Shown here piece by piece: positions 17,821 to 26,474 of a stretch of 64,000 bases of DNA. Source of the stretch: Desulfurococcaceae archaeon AG1 (lineage in GTDB: Archaea; Thermoproteota; Thermoprotei_A; Sulfolobales; AG1); the NCBI GenBank assembly GCA_003116855.1, contig BEWT01000013.1, positions 1 through 64,000 of the forward strand, given 5' to 3'. A model generated the notes under the pieces. That model was not told where the DNA came from and did no database searches. It worked only from the letters and a program-made list of their open reading frames with translations. How positions within the stretch are numbered: position 1 is the first letter of the stretch; each line of letters begins with the position of its first letter. The translations under genes were made by a program, and so were the position numbers.

Positions 17821-18306
17821 ATGACCGAGGATAAACAAGAGGGTGGGGTAAATAAACTGAGGGTTGCTATAGCGACGCTCGATGGAGATACCATTGCTCA
17901 CGGGCATTTCGCCCATAGCACCCACTTCATGATAGTGGATATAGTTAGCGGTACCGTCAAGCCTGTAGAGTATAGAGAGAATCCTCTTGGCTATGTCCCT
18001 GACACCGATATGGAAGCCCATGAAGAACATAGTGAGGAATACCCCCATCTCCATAGGTTCCATAGATATCATCACCTCCATGGTATAGAGAAGTATAGGA
18101 CGTTGAGAGAAGAGGTTCTAAGAGATGTTGAGTTGATAATAGCCGGCGGTGCTTGTAGAACGAGCATCGATTACTTCACATCGGAGGGTGTTAAGTTCAT
18201 CTTCGTAGATCCTGGAGAACCCATAGGCGATGTAATAGACTTTGTATCAAGGCTCGAGTTCGATAAGATACCTAAAATAGCTAGGCTCCAGAGGAGCAAT
18301 GAGTAG
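17821..18306 (+). CDS. NifX/NifB-type (dinitrogenase Fe-Mo cofactor family) protein with a histidine-rich insert
   Basis: 161 residues. The domain of the NifX/NafY/MTH1175 type is recognisable from KLRVAIATLDGDTIAHGHFAHSTHF, VKPVEYRENP and the C-terminal VELIIAGGACRTSIDYFTSEGVKFIFVD. Between them (about 58-95) lies an acidic/histidine-rich loop (HEEHSEEYPHLHRFHRYHHLHG) that looks like a metal-binding insert. Family members bind or deliver iron-molybdenum or other metal clusters; no nitrogenase genes are here. The next gene is a molybdenum hydroxylase 80 bases downstream, so a role in a Mo or Fe cofactor is a reasonable but unproven idea. Confidence 0.8.
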   Translation: MTEDKQEGGVNKLRVAIATLDGDTIAHGHFAHSTHFMIVDIVSGTVKPVEYRENPLGYVPDTDMEAHEEHSEEYPHLHRFHRYHHLHGIEKYRTLREEVLRDVELIIAGGACRTSIDYFTSEGVKFIFVDPGEPIGDVIDFVSRLEFDKIPKIARLQRSNE

Positions 18307-18378
18307 TTCAAGAAACCAATTGGGTAATCTATCTTTTTAGATATGGAATATATATTAGAAACATTATCATAACAGGCT

Positions 18379-18383
18379 GGTGA
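18379..18383 (+). promoter_or_regulatory. Putative Shine-Dalgarno for the ATA-initiated Mo hydroxylase
   Basis: GGTGA, six bases before ATA 18390. No ATG, GTG or TTG exists in this frame between the stop at 18381 and GTG 18525, so this is the only ribosome-binding motif that fits the full-length protein. Confidence 0.45.
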
Positions 18384-18389
18384 TTAATA

Positions 18390-20528
18390 ATAAGATATGT
18401 TGGTAAGCCCCTAAAGACCTTCGAGGCAGGTAGATTTATCAGGGGGGCTGGGATCTATGTCGACGATATAAAGATCCCGGGTACTCTCTATCTTAAGATC
18501 ATAAGATCGCCTTACCCCAGGGCCTTGGTGAGAGGTATAGAGCTTGGATCCATCAAGCCTATCCTGATGCTCACATGGAGAGATATTGATGAGAACCTTA
18601 GAGTGAGAGTTGACCCAGAGATCTCTGGGATCGCTAAAATAGTCCCCATGCCCATCCTTGCTAGAGATAGGGTTAACTTTGTTGGACAACCTGTAGCAGC
18701 TATAGTAGCCAGCGACCCCTACGAGGCTGAGGATATCGCAGAGCAAGTCTATGTAAACTACGAGCCCCTCGACTCTGTTGCAGACCCTGAAGAGGCTATC
18801 AAGCCAGAGGCGCCACAGATCCATGAGGGGGTTGAGAGGAACACCTGTCTTGAGAAAAGATTCGTTGGAGGAGATCCAAGTGTGTTTAGAGAAGCCGATG
18901 GAGAGGTTGAAGTGGAGATAGACACCGAAAGGATCGTTGCTAATCCTATGGAGACCAAAGGAGCACTAGCCATATATGAATCTGGAAAACTAACCATATA
19001 TGCAACAACCCAGAATCCATATAGAGTGAGGGATGAGCTCAGCAGCATACTCAAAATCCCTATAAACAATATAAGAGTAATATCGCCCGACGTTGGGGGA
19101 GGATTTGGTGTTAAGGTACCTCTACATGCTGAGTATGTGCTCACAGCATACGCTTCAATGATCCTTAAAAAACCTGTCAAGTGGATCGAAACCCGAAGGG
19201 AGCATCTACTAGCCCCCTATCAGGGGAGGGGTGTGAGAGCCAGGATTAAGGGGTATTTTAAGAAAGATGGAAAGATACTCGGGATCTCTGGGAAGGTAAT
19301 AGTAGATCTAGGGGCTTATAACTTCTCCATAAACCAGAACATAGCTGTCAACATAGTTAGGTGGATAACAGGTCCCTATGACATGAAGGCTGTAGATATA
19401 GATCTACTTGCCGTTTTTACAAACAAAACACCGTTTAATGCTTATAGAGGAGCTGGGAGACCTGAGGCCGCACTGATCTACGAGAGGGTTATGGATGCTG
19501 CTGCAGACGAGCTAGGGATCGATAGGGGCGAGATAAGAATGATCAATGTATTGAAGGGCTATGGAGAGTATAAAAACCCCCTCGGAGTGGTGATAGACGT
19601 TGCTAATTATCTCGAGACATATATGAGAGCCCATGAAGAATATGAGAGATTAAAGAGAGAGATATCCAAAACATGCCCAGAAGGGATGTTATGCGGTGCC
19701 GGGATCTCCAATTACATAGAGTTTAACAGAGCCTCACCTGGAGAGAAGGCTAAGATAAGGATCAGGAACAAAAGCATCGAGATAGCCGTAGGAACGCACT
19801 CCCATGGACAGGGTCATGCCACTACATTCGCCCAGCTTGCAGCAGATGAGCTAGGGTTACCGATAGAGAGGATAAGAATAGTATATGGCGATACCGAGGA
19901 GCTAGAGTGGGGTGAGGGAACCTCAGGAAGCAGGGGCATGGTGGCTGGAGGAGCAGCTGTCGTTAAAGCCTGCAGAGCTCTTCTCGAGAAGATCTCTAGC
20001 ATGGGTTACAGCATCGAAGAAGCCCTGGAGAAGCTTGAAGGCATCGAGGTCGAGGCTTTTGCTGAAGGCTATAATATATTCTCATACGGCTCCCACATAG
20101 CTGCTGTCGCAATAGATCCCGAGACGGGGCATATAAAGGTTATTAGATACATCGCTGTCGACGATGTTGGTAGAGCCATAAACCCCGCCGTGATCGAGGG
20201 CCAGATAGTTGGTGGTGTGATCCAAGGAGCCGGACAAGTCCTTTGGGAGGCTGCTAGGTATGATGAGAAGGGCTATCCGCTCTTTACAACAATACTTGAT
20301 ACAGGAGTCCCATCGGCTCTAGAGGCTTTTAATATAGAATCAATATTTGTTGAGAACCCCTCAAGATATCCACATGGGGCTCGGGGGATTGGAGAGGCTG
20401 GGGCTATAGGGGCGCCGCCAGCAATAGTATCAGCTATAGAGAATGCCCTAGCCAGGGTTAAGAAGATCAGGATCAAGAGGCTACCAGTAACACCTGAGAC
20501 CATATTGAACGCGCTATCAGATAAGTAA
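18390..20528 (+). CDS. Molybdenum hydroxylase large subunit (xanthine dehydrogenase/aldehyde oxidase family)
   Basis: About 712 residues if read from ATA 18390. The first standard start, GTG 18525, would remove a clearly homologous N-terminus: RYVGKPLKTFEAGRFIRGAG, YVDDIKIPGTLYLKIIRSPY. The family usually begins exactly with MRYVGKP..., so ATA stands where ATG is expected. Downstream motifs are intact: molybdopterin-binding PDVGGGFGVK, AYRGAGRPEA, SHGQGHATTFAQ, GEGTSGSRG, and the catalytic glutamate in GARGIGEAGAIGAPP. The enzyme hydroxylates aldehydes or N-heterocycles with water and passes electrons to [2Fe-2S] and FAD partners; neither partner gene is adjacent. It lacks the AYRCSFR loop of CO dehydrogenase. 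Substrate unknown. Confidence 0.85.
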   Translation: MRYVGKPLKTFEAGRFIRGAGIYVDDIKIPGTLYLKIIRSPYPRALVRGIELGSIKPILMLTWRDIDENLRVRVDPEISGIAKIVPMPILARDRVNFVGQPVAAIVASDPYEAEDIAEQVYVNYEPLDSVADPEEAIKPEAPQIHEGVERNTCLEKRFVGGDPSVFREADGEVEVEIDTERIVANPMETKGALAIYESGKLTIYATTQNPYRVRDELSSILKIPINNIRVISPDVGGGFGVKVPLHAEYVLTAYASMILKKPVKWIETRREHLLAPYQGRGVRARIKGYFKKDGKILGISGKVIVDLGAYNFSINQNIAVNIVRWITGPYDMKAVDIDLLAVFTNKTPFNAYRGAGRPEAALIYERVMDAAADELGIDRGEIRMINVLKGYGEYKNPLGVVIDVANYLETYMRAHEEYERLKREISKTCPEGMLCGAGISNYIEFNRASPGEKAKIRIRNKSIEIAVGTHSHGQGHATTFAQLAADELGLPIERIRIVYGDTEELEWGEGTSGSRGMVAGGAAVVKACRALLEKISSMGYSIEEALEKLEGIEVEAFAEGYNIFSYGSHIAAVAIDPETGHIKVIRYIAVDDVGRAINPAVIEGQIVGGVIQGAGQVLWEAARYDEKGYPLFTTILDTGVPSALEAFNIESIFVENPSRYPHGARGIGEAGAIGAPPAIVSAIENALARVKKIRIKRLPVTPETILNALSDK

Positions 20529-20784
20529 ACATATACCGCTCTTCTCTAGATATCCTGTGCTTTCAAATCCAGAGGCTTCCATTCTGCTACAAGACATCTT
20601 GCCCCGTAGATTCATGATTGCTATTAGCTCAGTAAAATAGGCTCTCATCTGAAAGATAACCCTAGAGGTTGTTGGGAACATGCCTCAGTATCTCAGAATC
20701 TCGTCAGAATCGATCTATATCAAATTATATGCGATCTAAACATTAATCAATATCCAGAATATTAATAGAGAAACAGCCAGGTCT

Positions 20785-21258
20785 CTATACTTTTTTATAT
20801 GTTCTCATATGATATACTAGAGGTTCTGCATCGTTAAGGATCTCTGCGCTAACCACCTCACCCACAAAGAGTGTGTGGTCGGCTATATCGATCTCGCTTA
20901 CTACCTTGGCTTCTATATATGCTAGGGAATCGCTAATTACAGGAAGCCCTAGAACTCTGGATCTGAACCAGCGAAGATCTATAAACCTCTTTCCAGGCGG
21001 GTCTAGCGAGAATCTCTTAGCAATCCAATCCTGGTCGTGCTTCAAGATATTTACCGCATATAATCCCGTAGACCTTATAGCCCTATACCCTGTAGATCCT
21101 GTTGTTATGAAAACCCCTATGGTCGGAGGCTTTATAGAGATCGAGGTAAAAGAATTCACGGTAAGCCCGCTAGGAGCTCCCTCAAGATAGGATGTGACCA
21201 CCGTAACCCCTGTAGGGTATCTTCTCATAACATCTCTAAATATATCGGCTAGCTCCAT
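20785..21258 (-). CDS. Flavin reductase-like FMN-binding protein
   Basis: 157 residues, the length of HpaC-like NAD(P)H:flavin reductases. Characteristic segments: RYPTGVTVVTSYLEGAPSGL, TVNSFTSISIKPPTIGVFI, GLYAVNILKHDQDWIAKRF and DHTLFVGEVVSAEI near the end. It binds FMN in a split barrel. It could supply reduced flavin to a monooxygenase or act on its own; no oxygenase is nearby. Convergent with the Mo hydroxylase, 256 bases apart; that gap contains nothing I recognise. Confidence 0.85.
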   Translation of the reverse strand: MELADIFRDVMRRYPTGVTVVTSYLEGAPSGLTVNSFTSISIKPPTIGVFITTGSTGYRAIRSTGLYAVNILKHDQDWIAKRFSLDPPGKRFIDLRWFRSRVLGLPVISDSLAYIEAKVVSEIDIADHTLFVGEVVSAEILNDAEPLVYHMRTYKKV

Positions 21259-21414
21259 CGAGACCCACAGGTATATATGGGGTAATATGACTAATAACAG
21301 TATGATTAAACGTATTCAGGATCTATAATAGCACTCGCTCCCTCAGATCTTGTAGATAGATTACAGCACAGATAAGAATTTAAGTTACAGAATTACATGT
21401 AATATGGTGGTGGT

Positions 21415-22110
21415 ATGAGTAGCAGTGGTGCTGACGACATAAAAAAGGAGATAGACGAAGCCTTTAGAAGGATAGAAGAGAGGATAGAGGAGCTTGAGAG
21501 GAAAATAGAATCACGTGACCCGCTATTGACTGCTAGAGGTGCTATGAGGGATCTGAGACATATACTCAGAGATCTGAGACATGTATTGCACGATATAACC
21601 GATAGGATCGATGATCTCAGGGATAGGGGGAAAGGTGAAGAGCTTGAGAGAACCATAAGGGATCTTGAGAGCTATGTTGAGAAGAAGATCTACGATATGA
21701 GGGATAGGCTTAGAGAACTGGCAGATAGGATAAGATCTAGATATGGTGTGGGGAGAATAATAGGAATATCGACACTCCCACTAAAGATAGCCGAGGATAT
21801 AGGTAGAACAGTATCAAGAGCCCTTGAAGAGAGCATAGAGGTTATCGAACAAGCCGTGGGGAGAGTATCAACAACAGTTCTCTCTGTAAGGATAAGGGAC
21901 GATGATCTCAAAGTAATTGATAGCCTAGTAGACAGCGGCGTCTTTAGAAGCAGAAGCGAGGCTGTTGCCTTCTTCACCCACAAGGGTATCGAGTGTAGCA
22001 AGGACTGGATAGAGAGAGCTAAGGATAAGATTGAGAAGATAAAACAGCTACAAGACGAGATCAGGCTAGAAATAGAGGGGAAAAAGCGGGAGGAGCAGGA
22101 AAAGCGATAA
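21415..22110 (+). CDS. Coiled-coil protein with C-terminal ribbon-helix-helix-like domain
   Basis: 231 residues, 30% or more charged. Residues 6-115 are almost continuous heptad-like helices (IKKEIDEAFRRIEERIEELE, DLRHILRDLRHVLHDITDRI, RDRLRELADRIRSR). A short less charged stretch (118-155) leads to LSVRIRDDDLKVIDSLVDSG and VFRSRSEAVAFFTHKGIE, which fits a ribbon-helix-helix (CopG/MetJ-like) DNA-binding fold: a beta strand, helix, GxFxSRSEA turn and second helix. A basic/acidic helix ends the protein. The architecture suggests an oligomeric DNA-binding or nucleoid-organising protein. I do not recognise a named family. ATG start with TGGTGGT upstream. Confidence 0.7.
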   Translation: MSSSGADDIKKEIDEAFRRIEERIEELERKIESRDPLLTARGAMRDLRHILRDLRHVLHDITDRIDDLRDRGKGEELERTIRDLESYVEKKIYDMRDRLRELADRIRSRYGVGRIIGISTLPLKIAEDIGRTVSRALEESIEVIEQAVGRVSTTVLSVRIRDDDLKVIDSLVDSGVFRSRSEAVAFFTHKGIECSKDWIERAKDKIEKIKQLQDEIRLEIEGKKREEQEKR

Positions 22111-22321
22111 ATAATAGCGATAAATAATAAAGAATAAGAAATCTCCATAAACACCAAGCTGCGTTTTTCCTAAATATCCTAACACCACAGGGCTTTATCT
22201 ATGGTTAAATATCTATTGATACTAGCCTCTAGATCATCCACTGTGTGACAGATCATTATAGGTTTAAAGCTTTTCCACGTCCACACATAGCTTGCTCAAT
22301 ACATTAAAAGCTATTGATGGC

Positions 22322-23461
22322 TCATATTCTTCTATATATAGGTAGTGTCCTGTATATTGTCTTTTTAAATACATCGAAAACCCATGAAAGATCCCGGGGA
22401 CCCGGTCCAGCTTCTGGGTGGAACTGGACACCCATTATAGGTTTGGTCTCGTGCTTAACACCCTCGAGGGTTCCATCATCTATATTTATAAACCATGGTC
22501 TCAGCCCTGTCTTCCTCAGGCTCTCTATACTCACCACATAACCGTGGTTCTGTGTGCTGATATAGCCTAAACCTGTCTCGAGATCCCTGACAGGCTTATT
22601 AGCACCCCTATGACCGTATCTAAGTTTATACACATCACCGCCAAGGGCTAGTGATAAGAGCTGATGCCCCAAACATATCCCGAGTATTGGGATATTGTAT
22701 TCAATAAGCTCCCTAACATTCTCTATAACCTCTGTGAGAATAGAGGGGTTTCCAGGACCATTGCTTATCACCACGCCCACGGTTCCATCAACAATTACAG
22801 AGGGCTTTGTATAGCATGGATATCTAATGACACTGAAGCCTCTCGAAAGGATTTCTCTCAATATTCCGTGCTTAATACCACAGTCTATGATAGATATTAC
22901 CGGCCCGTCAACACCATGCTCTATAGGCTCTCTCGGGGATACTTGATAGGCAAGCGGAAGATCATCGTAACCCTGGCTCTCCATCATAGCTTTCCAGAGC
23001 TCCTCAACATCTGGTTCCCCCTCCTCAGGGCTCCAGACACTTATAATACCCCTCATAGTACCATGCTCCCTCAGCTTCCTCACTATACTTCTCGTATCAA
23101 CCCTAGAGAGTCCTGGTACTTGGTTTTCCTCGAGCCAGCTATGGAGAGATCCTTCCGAGGACCAATGGCTCGGCTCGGTCTCCTCAAAGACCACGAGACC
23201 CTCTATCTGTGGCTTCTCCGACTCCATCTGGAGAAATACATTACCAGAGCCCGGTAATGATGACTTCATACATGTAAACCCATAGTTGCCTATGAGCGGG
23301 TGGGTTAGAACCAGTATCTGACCCTTATAGCTAGGATCCGTTATCGATTCAGGATAGCCTACCATAGAGGTTGTGAAAACAACCTCACCTACCCTCGTTC
23401 CTTTTGACCCGAAGCCACACCCCCTGTATATAGATCCGTCTTCCAACATGAGGAGACCCAT
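22322..23461 (-). CDS. carA: Carbamoyl-phosphate synthase small (glutaminase) subunit
   Basis: 379 residues, normal CarA length. N-terminal CarA domain (LEDGSIYRGCGFGS, EVVFTTSMVGYPESITDPSY) then class I glutamine amidotransferase: catalytic C263 in GICLGHQ and H348/E350 in QFHPEAG. It hydrolyses glutamine and channels ammonia to CarB, making carbamoyl phosphate for pyrimidines and arginine. carB, normally next to carA, is not on either side and not in this window, although the other pyr genes are 21 kb away. A long open frame antisense to it (22664-23257) is a shadow. Confidence 0.93.
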   Translation of the reverse strand: MGLLMLEDGSIYRGCGFGSKGTRVGEVVFTTSMVGYPESITDPSYKGQILVLTHPLIGNYGFTCMKSSLPGSGNVFLQMESEKPQIEGLVVFEETEPSHWSSEGSLHSWLEENQVPGLSRVDTRSIVRKLREHGTMRGIISVWSPEEGEPDVEELWKAMMESQGYDDLPLAYQVSPREPIEHGVDGPVISIIDCGIKHGILREILSRGFSVIRYPCYTKPSVIVDGTVGVVISNGPGNPSILTEVIENVRELIEYNIPILGICLGHQLLSLALGGDVYKLRYGHRGANKPVRDLETGLGYISTQNHGYVVSIESLRKTGLRPWFINIDDGTLEGVKHETKPIMGVQFHPEAGPGPRDLSWVFDVFKKTIYRTLPIYRRI

Positions 23462-23657
23462 TAAACCCCTCTTACAAACCCCTCTTCTCCCACTCTCTAA
23501 TATAGCCCGCCCTCTTATGGGTCTGGGTAGCTATAAGCATTTAGCCACAGAATCTTTATCATAAAAACCAAGATCCGTATTACCATATAAATAATCGATA
23601 AGATTCTACAACGGATCACTAAAAATTATTATAAAACACAATCTTATTTAGCAAGAA

Positions 23658-23918
23658 TCACCCCTTACCCTTAGATCTTCTAACAGTATGTTTAGAAGGA
23701 CTTCCACCAGGTTGGAGAGAGCTGGAGACGCTAGGAGCCCTAGGGCTTGGCGGAGTAAGAGGCTTAGCCCACGGGCTCCATGCCGGGTTGGGGCATATAG
23801 CCCTCTCCTTACACGTTATGCAGCTAGCATAGCATATGCTATCAAGCGGGTGTAAATAGCAAGGCTTCACTATATTATAAACCCCACACCAGTCGCATCT
23901 CTGCCAGTATATGGTCAT
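23658..23918 (-). CDS. Small cysteine-rich protein, putative zinc-binding
   Basis: 86 residues. The N-terminal half has CDWCGVYNIVKPCYLHPLDS and ICYASCITCKERAICPN: eight cysteines and a histidine within 42 residues, arranged as CxxC, C, C, C, CxxC and C, which fits one or two zinc sites. The C-terminal half is Pro/Ser-rich and ends basic (RRSKGKG), probably disordered. No family recognised. It lies on the opposite strand from the adjacent tRNA-Ala, 50 bases away. The regular cysteine spacing argues that it is a real gene. Confidence 0.5.
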   Translation of the reverse strand: MTIYWQRCDWCGVYNIVKPCYLHPLDSICYASCITCKERAICPNPAWSPWAKPLTPPSPRAPSVSSSLQPGGSPSKHTVRRSKGKG

Positions 23919-23930
23919 CCAGGGCCAGCC

Positions 23931-23946
23931 CTTTAAAGATTAAAAA
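23931..23946 (+). promoter_or_regulatory. TATA-box-like element of the tRNA-Ala gene
   Basis: TTTAAAGATTAAAAAG centred about 30 bases before the tRNA 5' end, the usual distance for an archaeal TATA box when the tRNA transcript has little or no leader. Confidence 0.5.
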
Positions 23947-23968
23947 GAGCAGAGGAATATATGTTAAT

Positions 23969-24042
23969 GGGCCGGTAGCTCAGCCTGGAAGAGCGCTCGG
24001 TTTGCACCCGAGAGGACCCGGGTTCAAATCCCGGCCGGTCCA
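23969..24042 (+). tRNA. tRNA-Ala (anticodon TGC)
   Basis: A full cloverleaf: acceptor GGGCCGG/CCGGTCC, D-arm GCTC...GAGC, anticodon stem CTCGG/CCGAG with loop TTTGCAC (anticodon TGC at 24003-24005), five-base variable region AGGAC, T-arm CCGGG-TTCAAAT-CCCGG, discriminator A. Position 3-70 is a G-U pair, the alanine identity element, which confirms the assignment. No intron; CCA is not encoded (sequence continues CTC). GC-rich stems fit a thermophile. Confidence 0.97.
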
Positions 24043-24308
24043 CTCTTCCCAACATATTTCATCTACAAACCCACTTAGTCTAGCTATTATTGGTAAGTAA
24101 AAATCCCTATATACATATATTAATTATCAGAAGCTGGTAAGTCACACTATATGAAGCCTGCTAAACTTCATAATACTATTCAAATCGCGGTTGTTGATGA
24201 AGCGCTAATATGTTCGCAAACAGCTGGTGATCTTGAGCCAGAGGCCTGCGATCAAAATGCATAGATACCTTAAGTTCTGCTATACGTGATATCGTGCTTA
24301 TAACAGAT

Positions 24309-24932
24309 CTATTCGCGAAGTATGAGTATTGAGAAACCTCTATAGAGTATGAGGGCAGCGAAGATCAGCATTACTGAGACAGAGAAGATCTTTATTGCCA
24401 GTGCAGCAACTCCCTTGCCATACATATAGCCGGTCCTTATTGCTAGAGGGAATGTTAGGATCCATATTAATATGGCTATGAAAAGCCCTAGGATCGAACC
24501 GAACCCGAATAGATCCATGAAGGAGAGACCTGCCGAAAGCCACCAGAGGATCTGGTAAGGGTTAGTCATGCCAAGAGCAAGTGCCGATAGAAAGGAGACT
24601 AGCGAGCCAACTTTATTACCCCTATCTGTTCTGTTAGCACTGTTATCCACCCTAGCCCTCAGGATCCATAGGGCTAGTATGATCATGTAGACTCCTCCCG
24701 CTAAATATACAGGCACAAGAGATAGACTCTTTATAAAGCCATAAGCTGTGTATGTGAGGATCATGAAGATCAGATCCGCTGTCATAGCACCAAGGCCTGT
24801 TAGAAAACCCTCTCTATATGAATAGAGAGATCTGCTAGCTATGAGTGCGTTCATCGGACCGGGCGGAACAGCCAGTGAGAAACCATATAGAAGGCCTGAT
24901 ACAAACCCGAACAGAGGATCGGTTAGAGGCAT
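24309..24932 (-). CDS. LysE/RhtB family amino-acid exporter
   Basis: 207 residues with about six membrane segments. The N-terminal signature FVSGLLYGFSLAVPPGPMNAL is typical of LysE translocators, which export basic amino acids, threonine, homoserine or similar compounds. Further family patterns: GFLTGLGAMTADLIFM and LALGMTNPYQILWWLSAGLSF. Its ATG lies six bases after the TnpB stop, with the Shine-Dalgarno GGTGAT overlapping that stop, so the two are translationally coupled. Substrate cannot be assigned. Confidence 0.85.
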   Translation of the reverse strand: MPLTDPLFGFVSGLLYGFSLAVPPGPMNALIASRSLYSYREGFLTGLGAMTADLIFMILTYTAYGFIKSLSLVPVYLAGGVYMIILALWILRARVDNSANRTDRGNKVGSLVSFLSALALGMTNPYQILWWLSAGLSFMDLFGFGSILGLFIAILIWILTFPLAIRTGYMYGKGVAALAIKIFSVSVMLIFAALILYRGFSILILRE

Positions 24933-24938
24933 TTATAA

Positions 24939-26330
24939 TCACCTGTAGTGTTCCATTCTAGATAGCCTCACCGTTTGTCCCTGGATGTTCATTCCAATCA
25001 TTTTATATTCATTCATGGTCTCATCCAGGGACTTCAACCTCGCCCACAGGGATCTCTTTATCCCTATGGGTTCATGGGCTGTCGTCGAGCCCAACGGCAC
25101 GTGGCTCCCATCTAGGATTAGCCCTGGGTGGTGATGGGAGCAGCGCTCCAAGCCACCCAGGGCTTTGAATAATAGATTATAACATGCTGCGACATCTCTA
25201 TGCCATTTCTCCTTGCCAGTGGAGCATACATCTATTCTTGAGCCATTATATTTTATTTCTGATCTATGTATTGGGCATTGTTTCGATGTATTCCTAGGAT
25301 TAATATAGATTACTGGTACACCATACTCTTTAGCCTTCTCCTCAATAGCTCTCTGAATGCCTTTAAACGCTGCTTGGAAGATCCTGTGTCTTAGCTGTTC
25401 ATCTTTTATTCTTGAGATCATGTTATCAGCGGGCTTATCACCAAGATCCTCGAGAACAACACCATATCCTTGTTTTAATGCCTCTCTAACTATTATGTTC
25501 GCTACCTTCCACCTAGTATCCTCTTTACTCTCTTCCTCCCTAAGCTTCCTCAAGATCTTCCTCTTAGCGCGGCATTTAACACCACAGATCTTATCGTATT
25601 TCTTCTGAATCCTCTTCCTCCTATAGTAATAGCCGAGAGTGATTCTCTCTATATTTGTTTCTAGTAGATATGCTTTTCTGTTTATAAGCATTGCTACGTT
25701 GTTCTCATTGACATCCACAGCTATATAGCCACTAGGCTTGTATAACCTAACATCCTTTCTAAAAGTGAGATAGGCTATTAATCTTCTTTCTTTCTTATCA
25801 ATCTTTATCCTTGCCTCGGATGCTAATCTCCAGCCGGAGTTAAAGTATCTATATAACTGCTTGTGAGGAATCAGATCTACCTTGATCAATCCTCTATGCG
25901 TTGATATAGCTATCCTTGTTAAGCCCTCAAACCTCCATAGGTGGTCGTCAAGCCGTATTGAGATCCTCTTAACACTCGGGTACTTCTTATTAGTTGATTC
26001 CTCTTTCTTTAGTTTTAGGAAGCTCTTAACCCTTGTGGATGCATCCTGACATGCTGTATGAACATAGTGTGATGGTAAATGTGGATAGAGGTTACGCATC
26101 TCCCTATATTTTAAAGCCTTAAGCTTTATGAAAGATGTTATCCCCTCCCTAGCAGAGTATATCACTAGCTGCTCAACTATATTCCTATACATACCCTCAA
26201 GCTCAACAAAAACCCTGAACAGCTTCTTAGAAATCCTCTCAGACCTAACAATAACAGTCCTCGTAACAATCAAAGCGTCTTCTTCGTCATTAGTAAGCGC
26301 TAGAGACGCTTGTAAGAAGCAGCCCACCAA
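24939..26330 (-). CDS. tnpB: TnpB (IS200/IS605 OrfB family), RNA-guided nuclease-type protein
   Basis: 463 residues as called from TTG 26330; homology probably begins near residue 20 (IVTRTVIVRSERI). The RuvC-like catalytic triad is complete: D206 (YIAVDVNENN), E294 (VVLEDLGD) and D379 (KWHRDVAACYN). The zinc region between them, CPIHRSEI...DVCSTGKEKWH, has a Cys-x2-His and a lone Cys, as in one archaeal OrfB branch. The tail carries GSHVPLGSTTAHEP and RSLWARLKSLDE, a typical crenarchaeal TnpB end. No tnpA transposase and no terminal repeats are visible, so it cannot move on its own. A guide RNA (omega-RNA) would be expected at its 3' end, overlapping the last codons, because LysE follows after six bases. 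Confidence 0.88.
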   Translation of the reverse strand: MVGCFLQASLALTNDEEDALIVTRTVIVRSERISKKLFRVFVELEGMYRNIVEQLVIYSAREGITSFIKLKALKYREMRNLYPHLPSHYVHTACQDASTRVKSFLKLKKEESTNKKYPSVKRISIRLDDHLWRFEGLTRIAISTHRGLIKVDLIPHKQLYRYFNSGWRLASEARIKIDKKERRLIAYLTFRKDVRLYKPSGYIAVDVNENNVAMLINRKAYLLETNIERITLGYYYRRKRIQKKYDKICGVKCRAKRKILRKLREEESKEDTRWKVANIIVREALKQGYGVVLEDLGDKPADNMISRIKDEQLRHRIFQAAFKGIQRAIEEKAKEYGVPVIYINPRNTSKQCPIHRSEIKYNGSRIDVCSTGKEKWHRDVAACYNLLFKALGGLERCSHHHPGLILDGSHVPLGSTTAHEPIGIKRSLWARLKSLDETMNEYKMIGMNIQGQTVRLSRMEHYR

Positions 26331-26474
26331 AACATGCTTAGCAAGGGCCTTATAAATTTTTCCCTATAGCATCGATAGAGAAACAGCCCATTAGATATAC
26401 TGCCTCTAATACCCATAAAAATTTCCAAAATCTATCAATTACCCCTATGGATATCAAAAAGAAAACAGCCCTTC

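Noticed and set aside
22664-23257. 197-residue plus-strand frame
   Set aside because: Fully antisense to carA and without homology; composition follows the shadow of carA.
24199-24255. C/D-box-like motifs after tRNA-Ala (TTGATGAA, GGTGATC)
   Set aside because: The C-like boxes are passable but no CTGA D box follows; spacing does not fit.
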